Shown here: positions 1 through 7,874 of the stretch, piece by piece
Numbering within the stretch: the first letter of the stretch is position 1
How the letters are laid out: every line of letters starts with the position of its first letter
The notes under the pieces: generated by a model
The model's input: only the letters and a program-made list of their open reading frames with translations
Database searches by the model: none
Told to the model about the DNA's origin: nothing
Made by a program: the position numbers and the translations under genes
NCBI RefSeq assembly: GCF_001425575.1
Contig: NZ_LMRD01000006.1
Coordinates: 693,977-757,976, forward strand
Source: Aurantimonas sp. Leaf443
GTDB taxonomy: Bacteria > Pseudomonadota > Alphaproteobacteria > Rhizobiales > Rhizobiaceae
Length of the DNA: 64,000 nucleotides
Reading direction: 5' to 3'

Positions 1-958
1 TGGCGTCCGGCGCGATGTAGCGCTCGACCGAGGAATGCGAGATGTCGCGTTCGTGCCAGAGGGCGACGTTCTCCATCGCCGGCATGGCGTAGGAGCGCAC
101 CATGCGGGCCAGGCCGGTGAGGTTCTCGGTGAGGACCGGGTTGCGCTTGTGGGGCATGGCCGAGGAGCCCTTCTGGCCCGGCGAGAAATACTCCTCCGCC
201 TCCAGAACCTCCGTGCGCTGCAGGTGCCGGATCTCGGTGGCGAGGCGCTCGATGCAGGAGGCGACGACGCCGAGCGTCGCGAAATACATCGCATGCCGGT
301 CGCGCGGGATGACCTGCGTGGACACCGGCTCGACGGAAAGGCCGAGCGCGCCGGCCACATGCGCCTCGACGCGCGGATCGATATTGGCGAAGGTGCCGAC
401 CGCGCCGGAAATGGCGCAGGTGGCGATCTCGGCGCGCGCGGCCAGAAGGCGGGCGCGGCAGCGGTCGAACTCGGCATAGGCGAGGGCGAGCTTCACGCCG
501 AAGGTGACGGGCTCGGCATGGATGCCGTGGCTGCGGCCGATCGTGACCGTGTCCTTGTGCTCGTAGGCCCGGCGCTTCAAGGCGGCCAGCAGCGCGTCCA
601 CATCCTCGATCAGGAGATCGGTGGCGCGGGCCAGCTGCACGCTGAGGCAGGTGTCGAGCACGTCCGACGAGGTCATGCCCTGGTGCACGAAGCGCGCGTC
701 CGGGCCGACGAACTCGGCGAGATGGGTCAGGAAGGCGATGACGTCGTGCTTGGTCGTGCGCTCGATCTCGTCGATGCGCTCGACGTCGAAGACGGCCGCG
801 TTGCCCTTCTCCCAGATCGTGGCCGCGGCGTCCTTCGGGATGACGCCGAGCTCGGCCAGCGCGTCGCAGGCATGCGCCTCGATCTCGAACCAGATGCGGA
901 ACTTGGTCTCCTGCGACCAGATCGAGACCATCTGCGGGCGGGCATAGCGGGGGATCAT
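1..958 (-). CDS. purB: Adenylosuccinate lyase, 5' part (C-terminus beyond window edge)
   Basis: Adenylosuccinate lyase acts twice in purine synthesis, splitting fumarate from SAICAR and from adenylosuccinate. The first 319 residues are present, beginning MIPRYARPQMVSIWSQE, and the frame runs off the left edge; full-length proteins are about 430 residues. The fumarase/aspartase superfamily signature is visible as GSSAMPHKRNP, and the substrate-binding stretch HQGMTSSDVLDT is intact. The ATG at 958 is the first in frame. A perfect 24-bp tandem duplication lies just upstream (986-1033). Same strand as the DUF2259 gene upstream, with a 92-bp gap, so it may share that transcript or have its own promoter. 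Confidence 0.97.
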   Translation of the reverse strand, partial: MIPRYARPQMVSIWSQETKFRIWFEIEAHACDALAELGVIPKDAAATIWEKGNAAVFDVERIDEIERTTKHDVIAFLTHLAEFVGPDARFVHQGMTSSDVLDTCLSVQLARATDLLIEDVDALLAALKRRAYEHKDTVTIGRSHGIHAEPVTFGVKLALAYAEFDRCRARLLAARAEIATCAISGAVGTFANIDPRVEAHVAGALGLSVEPVSTQVIPRDRHAMYFATLGVVASCIERLATEIRHLQRTEVLEAEEYFSPGQKGSSAMPHKRNPVLTENLTGLARMVRSYAMPAMENVALWHERDISHSSVERYIAPDA

Positions 959-985
959 CGGCGAAGCGTCTCGTGGAAGGGGAAT

Positions 986-1033
986 GGACGGGATCGCGCG
1001 CGGTGTAACGGACGGGATCGCGCGCGGTGTAAC
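986..1033. repeat. Perfect 24-bp tandem duplication upstream of purB
   Basis: Two identical 24-bp units lie head to tail at 986-1009 and 1010-1033, each containing GGATCGCGCGCGGTGTAAC. They start 28 bp upstream of the purB start codon, in the 92-bp gap behind the DUF2259 gene. Each unit carries a GCGCGC palindrome. This could be a duplicated operator or replication slippage; the sequence alone does not decide. Confidence 0.9.
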
Positions 1034-1050
1034 AGAGCCGGCCGGGGGGC

Positions 1051-1800
1051 TCAATCGAGCGCGAGCGGCACCGCGAGGAAGCGAAGGTCCGGGCCCTCGA
1101 AGCCGACACGCTTCACGCCGACGAGGACGACGCCGACGCGCGAGCCGCCGGCGGTGTCCGCGACCCGGATCTCCGACAGGCGATAGTCGAGCGCGCAGGC
1201 GCGCGAGGCCGGCAGCGTCTGGTTCTCGTGGAGCACCACGGCGCTCTCGCCGGGCCGGGTCGCGACCCTGACGAGCCGGAACCCGTAGACCGTGTCCGTC
1301 ATGCCCGCGCAGTCGCTGCCGGCGCCCAGCGGAATCGGTTCGAGCCGGATCTCGATGTCCCTGTCCGGGCTCGGCTCGATGGGGCGCGGCCGGAACACGG
1401 CGCGATAGGGATCGGCCGAGAGTTCCGTCGCCGGGTTCGAGACCAGGAGGCGGCCCGGATTGTCCTGCGGCGCATGGGCGGCAAAGAGCGCGGCGGCCGA
1501 CCGGCGGGCGGTCTCGCGCGCGGTCTGCGGCGTCGCGCCGTCCTCCTCCAGCCGGACCCGGATCGGCGAGGGCGGCAGGACGGCGTCCGCGGCGAGGTCG
1601 ACGAAGACGATGTCGGCATAGGGAAAGCCGGACCCGTCCTGGATGCCGGACTGACCGAAGGCGTAGACGCGCCCGTCGGCCGAGAAGCCGAAGGACTCGA
1701 GGTCCGCGAAATCGCCGGCCGGCGCCTTCGTGGCCGCAAGGGCGAAGGCCGCCGTGAGGGCCAGAAGGGCGAGCCGGGCGCCGGTCACAGCGCGCTCCAC
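1051..1800 (-). CDS. DUF2259 family predicted secreted protein
   Basis: A 249-residue protein that I assign to the DUF2259 predicted secreted family known from Hyphomicrobiales; its function is unknown. Residues 8-29 form a hydrophobic signal peptide ending near KAPAGDFADLE, so the mature protein is probably periplasmic. The body has the family-like opening LESFGFSADGRVYAFGQ and no transmembrane segment after the signal. Its start overlaps the end of the upstream P1 peptidase gene by 16 bp, which implies translational coupling in one operon with that peptidase and the upstream substrate-binding protein. Confidence 0.8.
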   Translation of the reverse strand: MERAVTGARLALLALTAAFALAATKAPAGDFADLESFGFSADGRVYAFGQSGIQDGSGFPYADIVFVDLAADAVLPPSPIRVRLEEDGATPQTARETARRSAAALFAAHAPQDNPGRLLVSNPATELSADPYRAVFRPRPIEPSPDRDIEIRLEPIPLGAGSDCAGMTDTVYGFRLVRVATRPGESAVVLHENQTLPASRACALDYRLSEIRVADTAGGSRVGVVLVGVKRVGFEGPDLRFLAVPLALD

Positions 1801-2792
1801 ACCGGCACGGTGTCGTCTGGCGCCGATGTCGCGGCGAAGACGCCTCGGGCGATGGCGCGGGCCATGGTGGCGGTCGCGGCGGCCGCGAGTTCGATCCGGT
1901 CGACGCCGTCCGGCGAAACGCCGCTGCCGCCGGTGGCGAGCGCGAAGACGAGGTCGCCGTCATAGTCGGTGTGGCTCGGCCAGAGCGCCTGCGTGAACCC
2001 GTCATGGCCGGCGACGGCCAGCCGCTTGGCGCCGCCCTTGTCGAGGCATGCGTCGGTGGCGAGGATCGCGATGGTCGTCGCGGCGCCGACGACGGGTCGC
2101 GCGAATTTCGTGCGGGGAACGTCCATGTCCTGCGGGAGGACGGACGGCCAGCCGAGGCCGCCGAACTCCTGCCCGATCTCGAAGGGGGCGGCGCGGAAAT
2201 GGCGGCTCGTCCCGGCGAGCGCCGAGCCGAGCGCGTTCACGGCGACCAGCGCGCCGACGGTGATGCCGTTCGCCAGGACCGTCGAGGCCGAGCCGAGCCC
2301 GCCCTTCAGCCCCGCCGTCGTCGCGCCGAGCCCAGCGCCGACGCTGCCGATGGCGAAGCGTTCGGCCGCGCCTTCGGCGGCGGCGAAGCCGAACTCGCGA
2401 TAGGGCGAATGAAGGCCCCAATCCTTGTCGCCGCCATTGGCGAGGTCGAAGAGGATCGCGGTCGGCACCAGGGGCACGCGCTGGCCCGCCACCGCGAAGC
2501 CGCGGCCCGCCCGGCGCAGGAAGGACTGCACGCCGCCGGCGGCATCGAGCCCGAAGGCCGAGCCGCCCGACAGGACGAGCGCGTCGATGCCGGTGACGAG
2601 CTTGTCGGGCGCCAGCAGTTCCGTCTCGCGCGTGCCCGGGGCCCCGCCGAGGATTTCGACGGCCGCGGCGGCCGGGCGGTCGAGGAGGAGGACGGTCGTG
2701 CCGCTCTTCAGCCGCTCGTCGCCGGCATGGCCGACCGTCAGCCCGGGAATGTCGGTGATGAGGTTGCGTGGACCGCTCTTCCAGTGGGCCAT
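1785..2792 (-). CDS. P1 family peptidase (DmpA/S58-type aminopeptidase)
   Basis: A 335-residue member of peptidase family S58 (L-aminopeptidase/D-esterase, DmpA-like). These are Ntn hydrolases that self-cleave and remove N-terminal residues from small peptides. Family hallmarks seen are ITDIPGLTVGHAGD at the N-terminus, the glycine-rich LSGGSAFGLDAAGGV, GLKGGLGSAST, and TVGALVAVNALGS. The ATG at 2792 lies 4 bp after the stop of the substrate-binding protein gene. The open frame extends much further upstream, but that part overlaps the neighbour in another frame and is not protein-like. No signal peptide, so probably cytoplasmic; the neighbour suggests a role with imported peptides or amino acids. 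Confidence 0.9.
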   Translation of the reverse strand: MAHWKSGPRNLITDIPGLTVGHAGDERLKSGTTVLLLDRPAAAAVEILGGAPGTRETELLAPDKLVTGIDALVLSGGSAFGLDAAGGVQSFLRRAGRGFAVAGQRVPLVPTAILFDLANGGDKDWGLHSPYREFGFAAAEGAAERFAIGSVGAGLGATTAGLKGGLGSASTVLANGITVGALVAVNALGSALAGTSRHFRAAPFEIGQEFGGLGWPSVLPQDMDVPRTKFARPVVGAATTIAILATDACLDKGGAKRLAVAGHDGFTQALWPSHTDYDGDLVFALATGGSGVSPDGVDRIELAAAATATMARAIARGVFAATSAPDDTVPVWSAL

Positions 2793-2796
2793 GACG

Positions 2797-3906
2797 TCAG
2801 CTCGCTCCGGCTTCGGTGAAGCGCTCGTCTTCCCAGCGGAAGGCGCGGTAGAGGTCGAGGGTCGAATCGCCCTTCGCATCGAACCGGATGGGGCCGAGGA
2901 CGGTGCGGAACGTCGCGCCGGACAGGATTTCGGGCAGTGGGCGGTCGAGGTCGCGCGCCTGCCCGATCGTCTGGAGGGCGATCTCCGTCGCCGCGAAGGC
3001 CGGCCCGTAATAGCCGTAGGGGCCGGGTTCGGCGGCGTCCGGGTCCTCCGGCGTGCCGGCCGGGCGCAGTTCGGGGAAGCGGTTCTTGGGGCCGACGGCG
3101 ATCGTGCCTGCGGGAAGCGGCAGGGCCGGGTCGCCCTCGTCGAAGAGCTTCTCGCCGCCGACGATCTCCAGCGCCAGTCCGTTGGAGGCGGCGTCGCGGG
3201 CGATGGTGGCGACGTCCGGCCGTTCGCCGACGACCAGGAAACGCGTGACGCCGCTGCGCTGGAGACGGCGGACGAGGCCGAACTGTTTCTCCTCCGCCGG
3301 CCGGAAGGTCTCGAGGATGGAGGGTTGCAGGCCCTGTTCGGAGAGGAGCCGGCGGACCGTGTCCACCAGCGTCCGCGCCTCGATGGAGCCGTCCTCGACG
3401 AGGCCGAAGGGCTGATCCGTCCAGCGCGCGACGATGGTGCGCGCGAGCGCGCTCGCCTCGGCATCGGAGCGCGGCGCGACGCGCCAGACGAGATGGCCGG
3501 TGCGGGCGCGCTCGTCGGTCAGGCGATTGGCCCGCACGCCGACGTTGAGCGTCGGAATGCCGGCCGCCTGCAGGATCGGCAAGGCGGCCTCGATCTCCTC
3601 CGAGCACAGGAAGCCGACGACGATCTCCACCTTCTCCGCCACGAATCGCTCGGCCGCCGCACGCCCGCCCTCGGCCGTGCAGGCCGTGTCGGCTTCCACG
3701 AGACGCGGCACCGCGTCCGGGCCGAGACGCGCGGCCGCCGCCCGCACGCCGTCGGCGATCTGCCGGCCGAGAAGCGCCTGCGCGCCCTCCAGCGGCGCGG
3801 CGATGCCGATGGCGGCCGGCGCGCCACGATCCTGGCCGAGGGCCGGCGCCGCCGGGAGCCCCGCGACCTGCGCCACGACGAGACTGAGGAAGAGAAGGTT
3901 ACGCAT
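2797..3906 (-). CDS. ABC transporter substrate-binding protein, LivJ-like type 1 fold
   Basis: A 369-residue periplasmic binding protein resembling branched-chain amino-acid (LivJ/Peripla_BP_6) receptors. A signal peptide covers about residues 1-24 (ending APALGQ). The mature part opens with IGIAAPLEGAQALLGRQIADGVRAA, the usual start of this fold, followed by a two-lobe pattern with VEIVVGFLCSEEIEAALPIL and GPYGYYGPAFAATEIAL. No permease or ATPase lies beside it; instead the P1 peptidase follows within 4 bp. It may serve a transporter encoded elsewhere, or act as a sensory binding protein. The ligand cannot be predicted. The start codon at 3906 is fixed by the signal peptide. Confidence 0.85.
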   Translation of the reverse strand: MRNLLFLSLVVAQVAGLPAAPALGQDRGAPAAIGIAAPLEGAQALLGRQIADGVRAAAARLGPDAVPRLVEADTACTAEGGRAAAERFVAEKVEIVVGFLCSEEIEAALPILQAAGIPTLNVGVRANRLTDERARTGHLVWRVAPRSDAEASALARTIVARWTDQPFGLVEDGSIEARTLVDTVRRLLSEQGLQPSILETFRPAEEKQFGLVRRLQRSGVTRFLVVGERPDVATIARDAASNGLALEIVGGEKLFDEGDPALPLPAGTIAVGPKNRFPELRPAGTPEDPDAAEPGPYGYYGPAFAATEIALQTIGQARDLDRPLPEILSGATFRTVLGPIRFDAKGDSTLDLYRAFRWEDERFTEAGAS

Positions 3907-4059
3907 CTTGAAGCCTGATGTAGAATGACGCGGCGCGAAAGACGAGAGCGCGTGATCGCGTCGCGGTCTTCGAAGCCGTTCGCGCGCCGCGCGCTCGCCG
4001 GGGTGCGCGAACGGAGGTGGCGCCCTATATCGAGCCATGGGCGGCGCCGCGACCTCCGC

Positions 4060-4587
4060 ATGCCGCCGCCACGCCTTCGGACGGATCTCGACTTGCTGAC
4101 GCTCTCCACCATCGATCCGGCACGGTTCCGCAGTGCCATGAGCCGCTTCCCAGCGGCGGTGTGTCTCGTGACGACGGACGGCCCGGCGGGGCGGCGCGGC
4201 CTTACCGTCTCCTCGGTCGCCCCCGTCTCCGACGATCCGGCGACGCTGCTCGTGTGTCTCAACACGGCGAGCGTGGCGAACGAGAAATTCGTCAAGAACG
4301 GCAACTTCGCCGTCAGCGTCCTCGGCGTCGAGACGGAAGCCGTGGCGCGGGGTTTCGCGGGCGAGGGGAAGCTCGAGTCCGACGCGCGCTTCGCGCTCGG
4401 GGCGTGGTCCGCGCTGGAGACGGGCGCGCCGCTTCTCGACGGCGCGCTGATCGGCTTCGACTGCCGGCTGACCGGGTCGAGCACCGTCGCCACCCATCGC
4501 ATCCTCATCGGCACGGTGGCCGCCATCCGAATGGGGCCGGCCTCGCCCTCTTTGGTCTATCTCGACCGGCAATATCGCAGCCTCTAG
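4060..4587 (+). CDS. Flavin reductase domain protein
   Basis: A 175-residue flavin reductase-like protein of the FMN-binding split-barrel type (PF01613), about the normal length. The core motif is clear: MSRFPAAVCLVTTDGPAGRRGLTVSSVAPVS is followed by DDPATLLVCLN and the NFAVSVLG strand. Members supply reduced FMN/FAD to a partner monooxygenase or bind flavin themselves. The ATG at 4060 is the best start; an in-frame ATG at 3925 would add an Arg-rich tail unlike the family, so it is not used. The gene lies 37 bp upstream of the MoxR ATPase on the same strand and may be first in that operon. Partner and substrate are unknown. Confidence 0.82.
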   Translation: MPPPRLRTDLDLLTLSTIDPARFRSAMSRFPAAVCLVTTDGPAGRRGLTVSSVAPVSDDPATLLVCLNTASVANEKFVKNGNFAVSVLGVETEAVARGFAGEGKLESDARFALGAWSALETGAPLLDGALIGFDCRLTGSSTVATHRILIGTVAAIRMGPASPSLVYLDRQYRSL

Positions 4588-4624
4588 TCTCGCCGCTCGC
4601 CCGAACGGGAAGGACAGATATCCA

Positions 4625-5542
4625 GTGACCGCCACGCTGCCCCAATCGATCGACGAGACCGCCCGCCTCCTGGACGAAGGCGGCTACGTCGCCGACCGCG
4701 CGCTGGCGACCGTCCTCTTCCTGTCCCTGAAGATGGGCCGTCCGCTCTTCCTCGAAGGCGAGGCCGGCGTCGGCAAGACCGAGATCGCAAAGGTTCTGGC
4801 CCATGCGCTCGGGCGGCCGCTGATCCGGCTGCAATGCTACGAGGGGCTCGACGTCTCCTCGGCGCTCTACGAATGGAACTATGCCGCGCAGATGATCGAG
4901 ATCCGCCTGCGCGAGGCGTCCGGCGACACGTCGAAGGATGCCACGCGCTCCGAGATCTTCTCCGAGCGATTCCTGATCCGGCGCCCGATCCTGCAGGCGC
5001 TGGAGGGAGAGCCGGGGCGGGCGCCCGTGCTCCTCATCGACGAGCTGGACCGCACGGACGAGGCCTTCGAGGCCTTCCTCCTCGAGATCCTCTCCGACAA
5101 TCAGGTCACGATCCCCGAACTCGGCACGATCCGCGCCGCCGAGCCGCCGATCGTCATCATCACCACCAATCGCACGCGCGAGATCCACGACGCGTTGAAG
5201 CGGCGCTGCCTCTATCACTGGGTCGACTACCCGGACGCCCAGCGCGAACTCGCGATCGTCAGGCGCAAGGCGCCGAACGCCAATGCGGACCTTGCCGCCG
5301 AACTCGTCGCCTTCGTGCAGCGTCTGCGCGGGATCGACCTGTTCAAGTCGCCGGGCGTCGCCGAGACGATCGACTGGGCGAACGCGCTGACCGAACTCAA
5401 CGCGCTCGCCCTGGACCCGGCGCATGTCTCCGATACGCTCGGCGTTCTCCTGAAGTACCAGGACGACATCCAGCGCATGGAGCGCGGCGAGGGGCGCGAG
5501 ATCCTGGCCGACGTGAAGCGCGAGCTGGCGAAGGCCTCCTGA
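4625..5542 (+). CDS. MoxR family AAA+ ATPase (CoxD-like)
   Basis: A 305-residue MoxR-type AAA+ ATPase, most like CoxD, the chaperone that helps assemble the [CuSMoO2] centre of aerobic CO dehydrogenase. The Walker A motif GEAGVGKT covers residues 45-52 and the Walker B motif LLIDELD has its acidic pair at D139/E140. Sensor 1 reads IITTNRTRE and the sensor 2 region follows KRRCLYHWVDYP. The start is GTG at 4625. It is followed after 1 bp by the VWA protein gene, the invariant partner of MoxR ATPases. The name CoxD is inferred from this order plus the downstream XdhC and MoeA/MobA-like genes; no CO dehydrogenase subunit is in the window. Confidence 0.9.
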   Translation: MTATLPQSIDETARLLDEGGYVADRALATVLFLSLKMGRPLFLEGEAGVGKTEIAKVLAHALGRPLIRLQCYEGLDVSSALYEWNYAAQMIEIRLREASGDTSKDATRSEIFSERFLIRRPILQALEGEPGRAPVLLIDELDRTDEAFEAFLLEILSDNQVTIPELGTIRAAEPPIVIITTNRTREIHDALKRRCLYHWVDYPDAQRELAIVRRKAPNANADLAAELVAFVQRLRGIDLFKSPGVAETIDWANALTELNALALDPAHVSDTLGVLLKYQDDIQRMERGEGREILADVKRELAKAS

Positions 5543-5543
5543 G

Positions 5544-6794
5544 ATGCGGTCGGGCGAAGCTCCGGGCGAGGCCGACCCGCAGGGCAAGCTCGCCGACAAT
5601 ATCGCCTATTTCGCCCGCGCCCTGCGCAAGGCCGGTCTGAAGCTCGGCCCTTCGGCGACGCTGGACGCGATCGAGGCCGTGAAGGCGGCGGGGCTCTCGA
5701 CGCGCGACGACTTCTACTGGACGCTCCACGCCGTCCTCGTCTCGCGCCGCGAGGACGACGCGGTCTTCTCCGAAGCCTTCCGCCTGTTCTGGCGCTCGCG
5801 CGATCTCATCGAGAAGATGATCGCGATGTTCTCGCCGCGCGCGCCCGAGCGGCCCGCCGCGCCCGAGAAGAAGCGCGCCGGCGAGAGCCGGGCCGCCGAC
5901 GCCTTCTTCGAAGGCGCCAGGGACCGCGTCACGCCGCAGGAGCGGCCGGAGGTCGAGATCGATTCGAGCCTCACCGTCTCGGGCAACGAGGTGCTGCGGC
6001 AGAAGGATTTCGCCCAGATGACCGCCCGCGAGGTGGAGGAGGCGCGCCGCGAGATCGGCCGGCTGCGCCTGCCCGCCGACCTCGTCTTGACGCGCCGGTT
6101 CCGGCCGGACGCCAGGGGCGAGCGGATCGACCCGCGCGCCATGATGCGGGCCTCCATGCGCACGGGCGGCGACCTCGTTCTGCCGAAATTCCGCACGCGG
6201 CGCGCGGTGCATCCCCCGCTCGTCGTCATCGCCGACATTTCCGGCTCGATGACCCAGTACACCCGCATCGTCCTGCATTTCCTGCACGCGCTCACCGAGA
6301 AGCGGCGCCACGTGCACACGTTTCTCTTCGGCACGCGCCTCACCAACGTGACGCGCCAGATGCGCCGCAAGGACCCGGACGAGGCGCTGGCCGACTGCGC
6401 CGAGGCCGTGAAGGACTGGTCCGGCGGCACGCGCATCGGCGAGGCGCTGCGGCTGTTCAACCATGGCTGGTCACGCCGCGTGCTGACGCAGGGCGCCGTG
6501 GTGCTGCTCATCACGGATGGGCTGGAGCGCGACTCGATCGAGGATCTGGAAGCGGAGATGGAGCGGCTGCACAAGTCGTGCCGCAAGCTGATCTGGCTGA
6601 ACCCGCTGCTGCGCTTCGACGGGTTTTCGGCCCGCGCCAAGGGCGTGCGGGCCATGCTGCCGCATGTCGACGAGTTCCGTTCGGTTCATTCGCTGGAGGC
6701 GATCGAGGCGCTCTGCCGGGCGTTGGGGCCGGACGGCGACCGGATCGCCGATCCCCGCGCCTGGCTGCAGGCCGCCGACCGCGCGGCGGCGTGA
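5544..6794 (+). CDS. VWA domain containing CoxE-like protein
   Basis: A 416-residue protein of the CoxE family (VWA_CoxE, PF05762). CoxE works with the CoxD ATPase to mature the CO dehydrogenase active site. The N-terminal half is helical and charged; the C-terminal half is a von Willebrand A domain with the MIDAS motif DISGS at residues 231-235 (D231, S233, S235) and the later acidic LLITDGLERD. The middle carries the Arg-rich LVLTRRFRPDARGERIDPRAMMRASMR typical of the family. Its start follows the MoxR stop by 1 bp, so the pair is translationally coupled. Confidence 0.9.
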   Translation: MRSGEAPGEADPQGKLADNIAYFARALRKAGLKLGPSATLDAIEAVKAAGLSTRDDFYWTLHAVLVSRREDDAVFSEAFRLFWRSRDLIEKMIAMFSPRAPERPAAPEKKRAGESRAADAFFEGARDRVTPQERPEVEIDSSLTVSGNEVLRQKDFAQMTAREVEEARREIGRLRLPADLVLTRRFRPDARGERIDPRAMMRASMRTGGDLVLPKFRTRRAVHPPLVVIADISGSMTQYTRIVLHFLHALTEKRRHVHTFLFGTRLTNVTRQMRRKDPDEALADCAEAVKDWSGGTRIGEALRLFNHGWSRRVLTQGAVVLLITDGLERDSIEDLEAEMERLHKSCRKLIWLNPLLRFDGFSARAKGVRAMLPHVDEFRSVHSLEAIEALCRALGPDGDRIADPRAWLQAADRAAA

Positions 6795-6819
6795 TGCGGC
6801 CTTTCGAAGGAGACACGCC

Positions 6820-7158
6820 ATGAGCGACGCCATTCGCGACCTCGACGTCCTGACCACCGCGGAGGCCTGGGCGCGGGAAGGGCGGCGCATCGCGCTCGCC
6901 ACCGTCGTGGAGACCTGGGGGTCCGCGCCGCGCCCGACGGGCAGCCATCTCGTCATCGACGCGGCGGGCAATTTCGAAGGCTCGGTCTCGGGCGGCTGCG
7001 TGGAGGGCGCGGTGGTCGCCGAGGCCGTCGACGTGATCGAGGCGGGCCGGCCGAAGATGCTCGAGTTCGGCGTCGCCGACGAGACGGCCTGGCGCGTCGG
7101 CCTCTCCTGCGGCGGGCGCATCCGCGTCTTCGTCGAACCCGTCGCCGGAGCCCTCTGA
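6820..7158 (+). CDS. XdhC/CoxI family protein, N-terminal domain only
   Basis: A 112-residue protein matching only the N-terminal XdhC_CoxI domain (PF02625). XdhC binds molybdenum cofactor and helps insert its sulfurated form into xanthine dehydrogenase-type enzymes. Conserved stretches are ATVVETWGSAPRPTGSHLVI and SVSGGCVEGAVVAEA, including the glycine-cysteine turn. The C-terminal Rossmann half is encoded separately by the next gene, whose ATG overlaps this stop in an ATGA (7156-7160). Such splitting into two proteins is common in Cox-type clusters. The ATG at 6820 is preceded by AAGGAG at good distance. Confidence 0.9.
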   Translation: MSDAIRDLDVLTTAEAWAREGRRIALATVVETWGSAPRPTGSHLVIDAAGNFEGSVSGGCVEGAVVAEAVDVIEAGRPKMLEFGVADETAWRVGLSCGGRIRVFVEPVAGAL

Positions 7159-7874
7159 TGGAGGCCTCGCTCCTCCAGGCGTTGAACGGCGAGCGGGCGG
7201 CCCGCCGCGCCGCGGTTCTCGTCACCGACGTCTCGACCGGCCGCCAGCGCCTCGTGCGCGAGGCCGCGATCGCGGCCGATCCCCTGGCCGATGCGGTCGG
7301 CAAGGTGCTGCGCAGCGGCAAGTCGCAGATGGTGGCGGGGCCGGAAGGCGAGATCTTCCTCAACGCCCATCTGCCGCCGCCGCGCATCGTCGTGATCGGG
7401 GCCGTGCATGTGAGCCAGGCGCTCGCGCCGATGGCGCGGCTGGCCGGCTACGATGTCGAGATCGTCGATCCGCGCACCGCCTTCGCGACGCCCGAGCGCT
7501 TCGAGGGCGTGACGCTGCATGCCGAATGGCCGCAGGACGTTCTCGCCGCGCGCCCGCTCGACGCCTATACCGCGCTCTGCGCCATCACCCACGACCCGAA
7601 GATCGACGATCTCCCGCTGATCGAGGCGCTGAAGGCCGGCTGCTTCTATGTCGGCGCGCTCGGCAGCCGGAAGACGCATGCCGGCCGCGTCGAGCGCCTG
7701 ATGCAGGCGGGCGTCGCCGAGTCGGCGCTGGCTCGGATCGAGGCGCCGATCGGTGCCGATATCGGGGCCTCGACGCCCGGCGAGATCGCCGTCGCGATCC
7801 TCGCCTCCGTCATCGAGGCCTTCCGCAAGCGCAAGATGTTCGCCGAGCGACGCGGCGAGACGCCCGCCGCATGA
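7158..7874 (+). CDS. XdhC family protein, C-terminal Rossmann domain
   Basis: A 238-residue protein with the XdhC Rossmann domain (PF13478). It begins after an N-terminal stretch of about 75 residues and reads PPPRIVVIGAVHVSQALAPMARLAGYDVEIVDPR. The family motif YVGALGSRKTHAGRVERL and the end motif APIGADIGASTPGEIAVAI are present. The nucleotide-binding turn reads GAVHVS rather than the usual GAGHVG. Start and stop both overlap neighbours by ATGA (7158 and 7871-7874), so it is made together with the N-terminal XdhC half and the MoeA/MobA-like fusion. Likely role: carrying or sulfurating molybdenum cofactor for a molybdenum hydroxylase. Confidence 0.9.
   Translation: MEASLLQALNGERAARRAAVLVTDVSTGRQRLVREAAIAADPLADAVGKVLRSGKSQMVAGPEGEIFLNAHLPPPRIVVIGAVHVSQALAPMARLAGYDVEIVDPRTAFATPERFEGVTLHAEWPQDVLAARPLDAYTALCAITHDPKIDDLPLIEALKAGCFYVGALGSRKTHAGRVERLMQAGVAESALARIEAPIGADIGASTPGEIAVAILASVIEAFRKRKMFAERRGETPAA

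Noticed and set aside
4025-4030. CTATAT before the flavin reductase as a -10 box
   Set aside because: The -35 position 17 bp upstream (GGTGCG) has no resemblance to the consensus, and the box is only 30 bp from the start with no other support.
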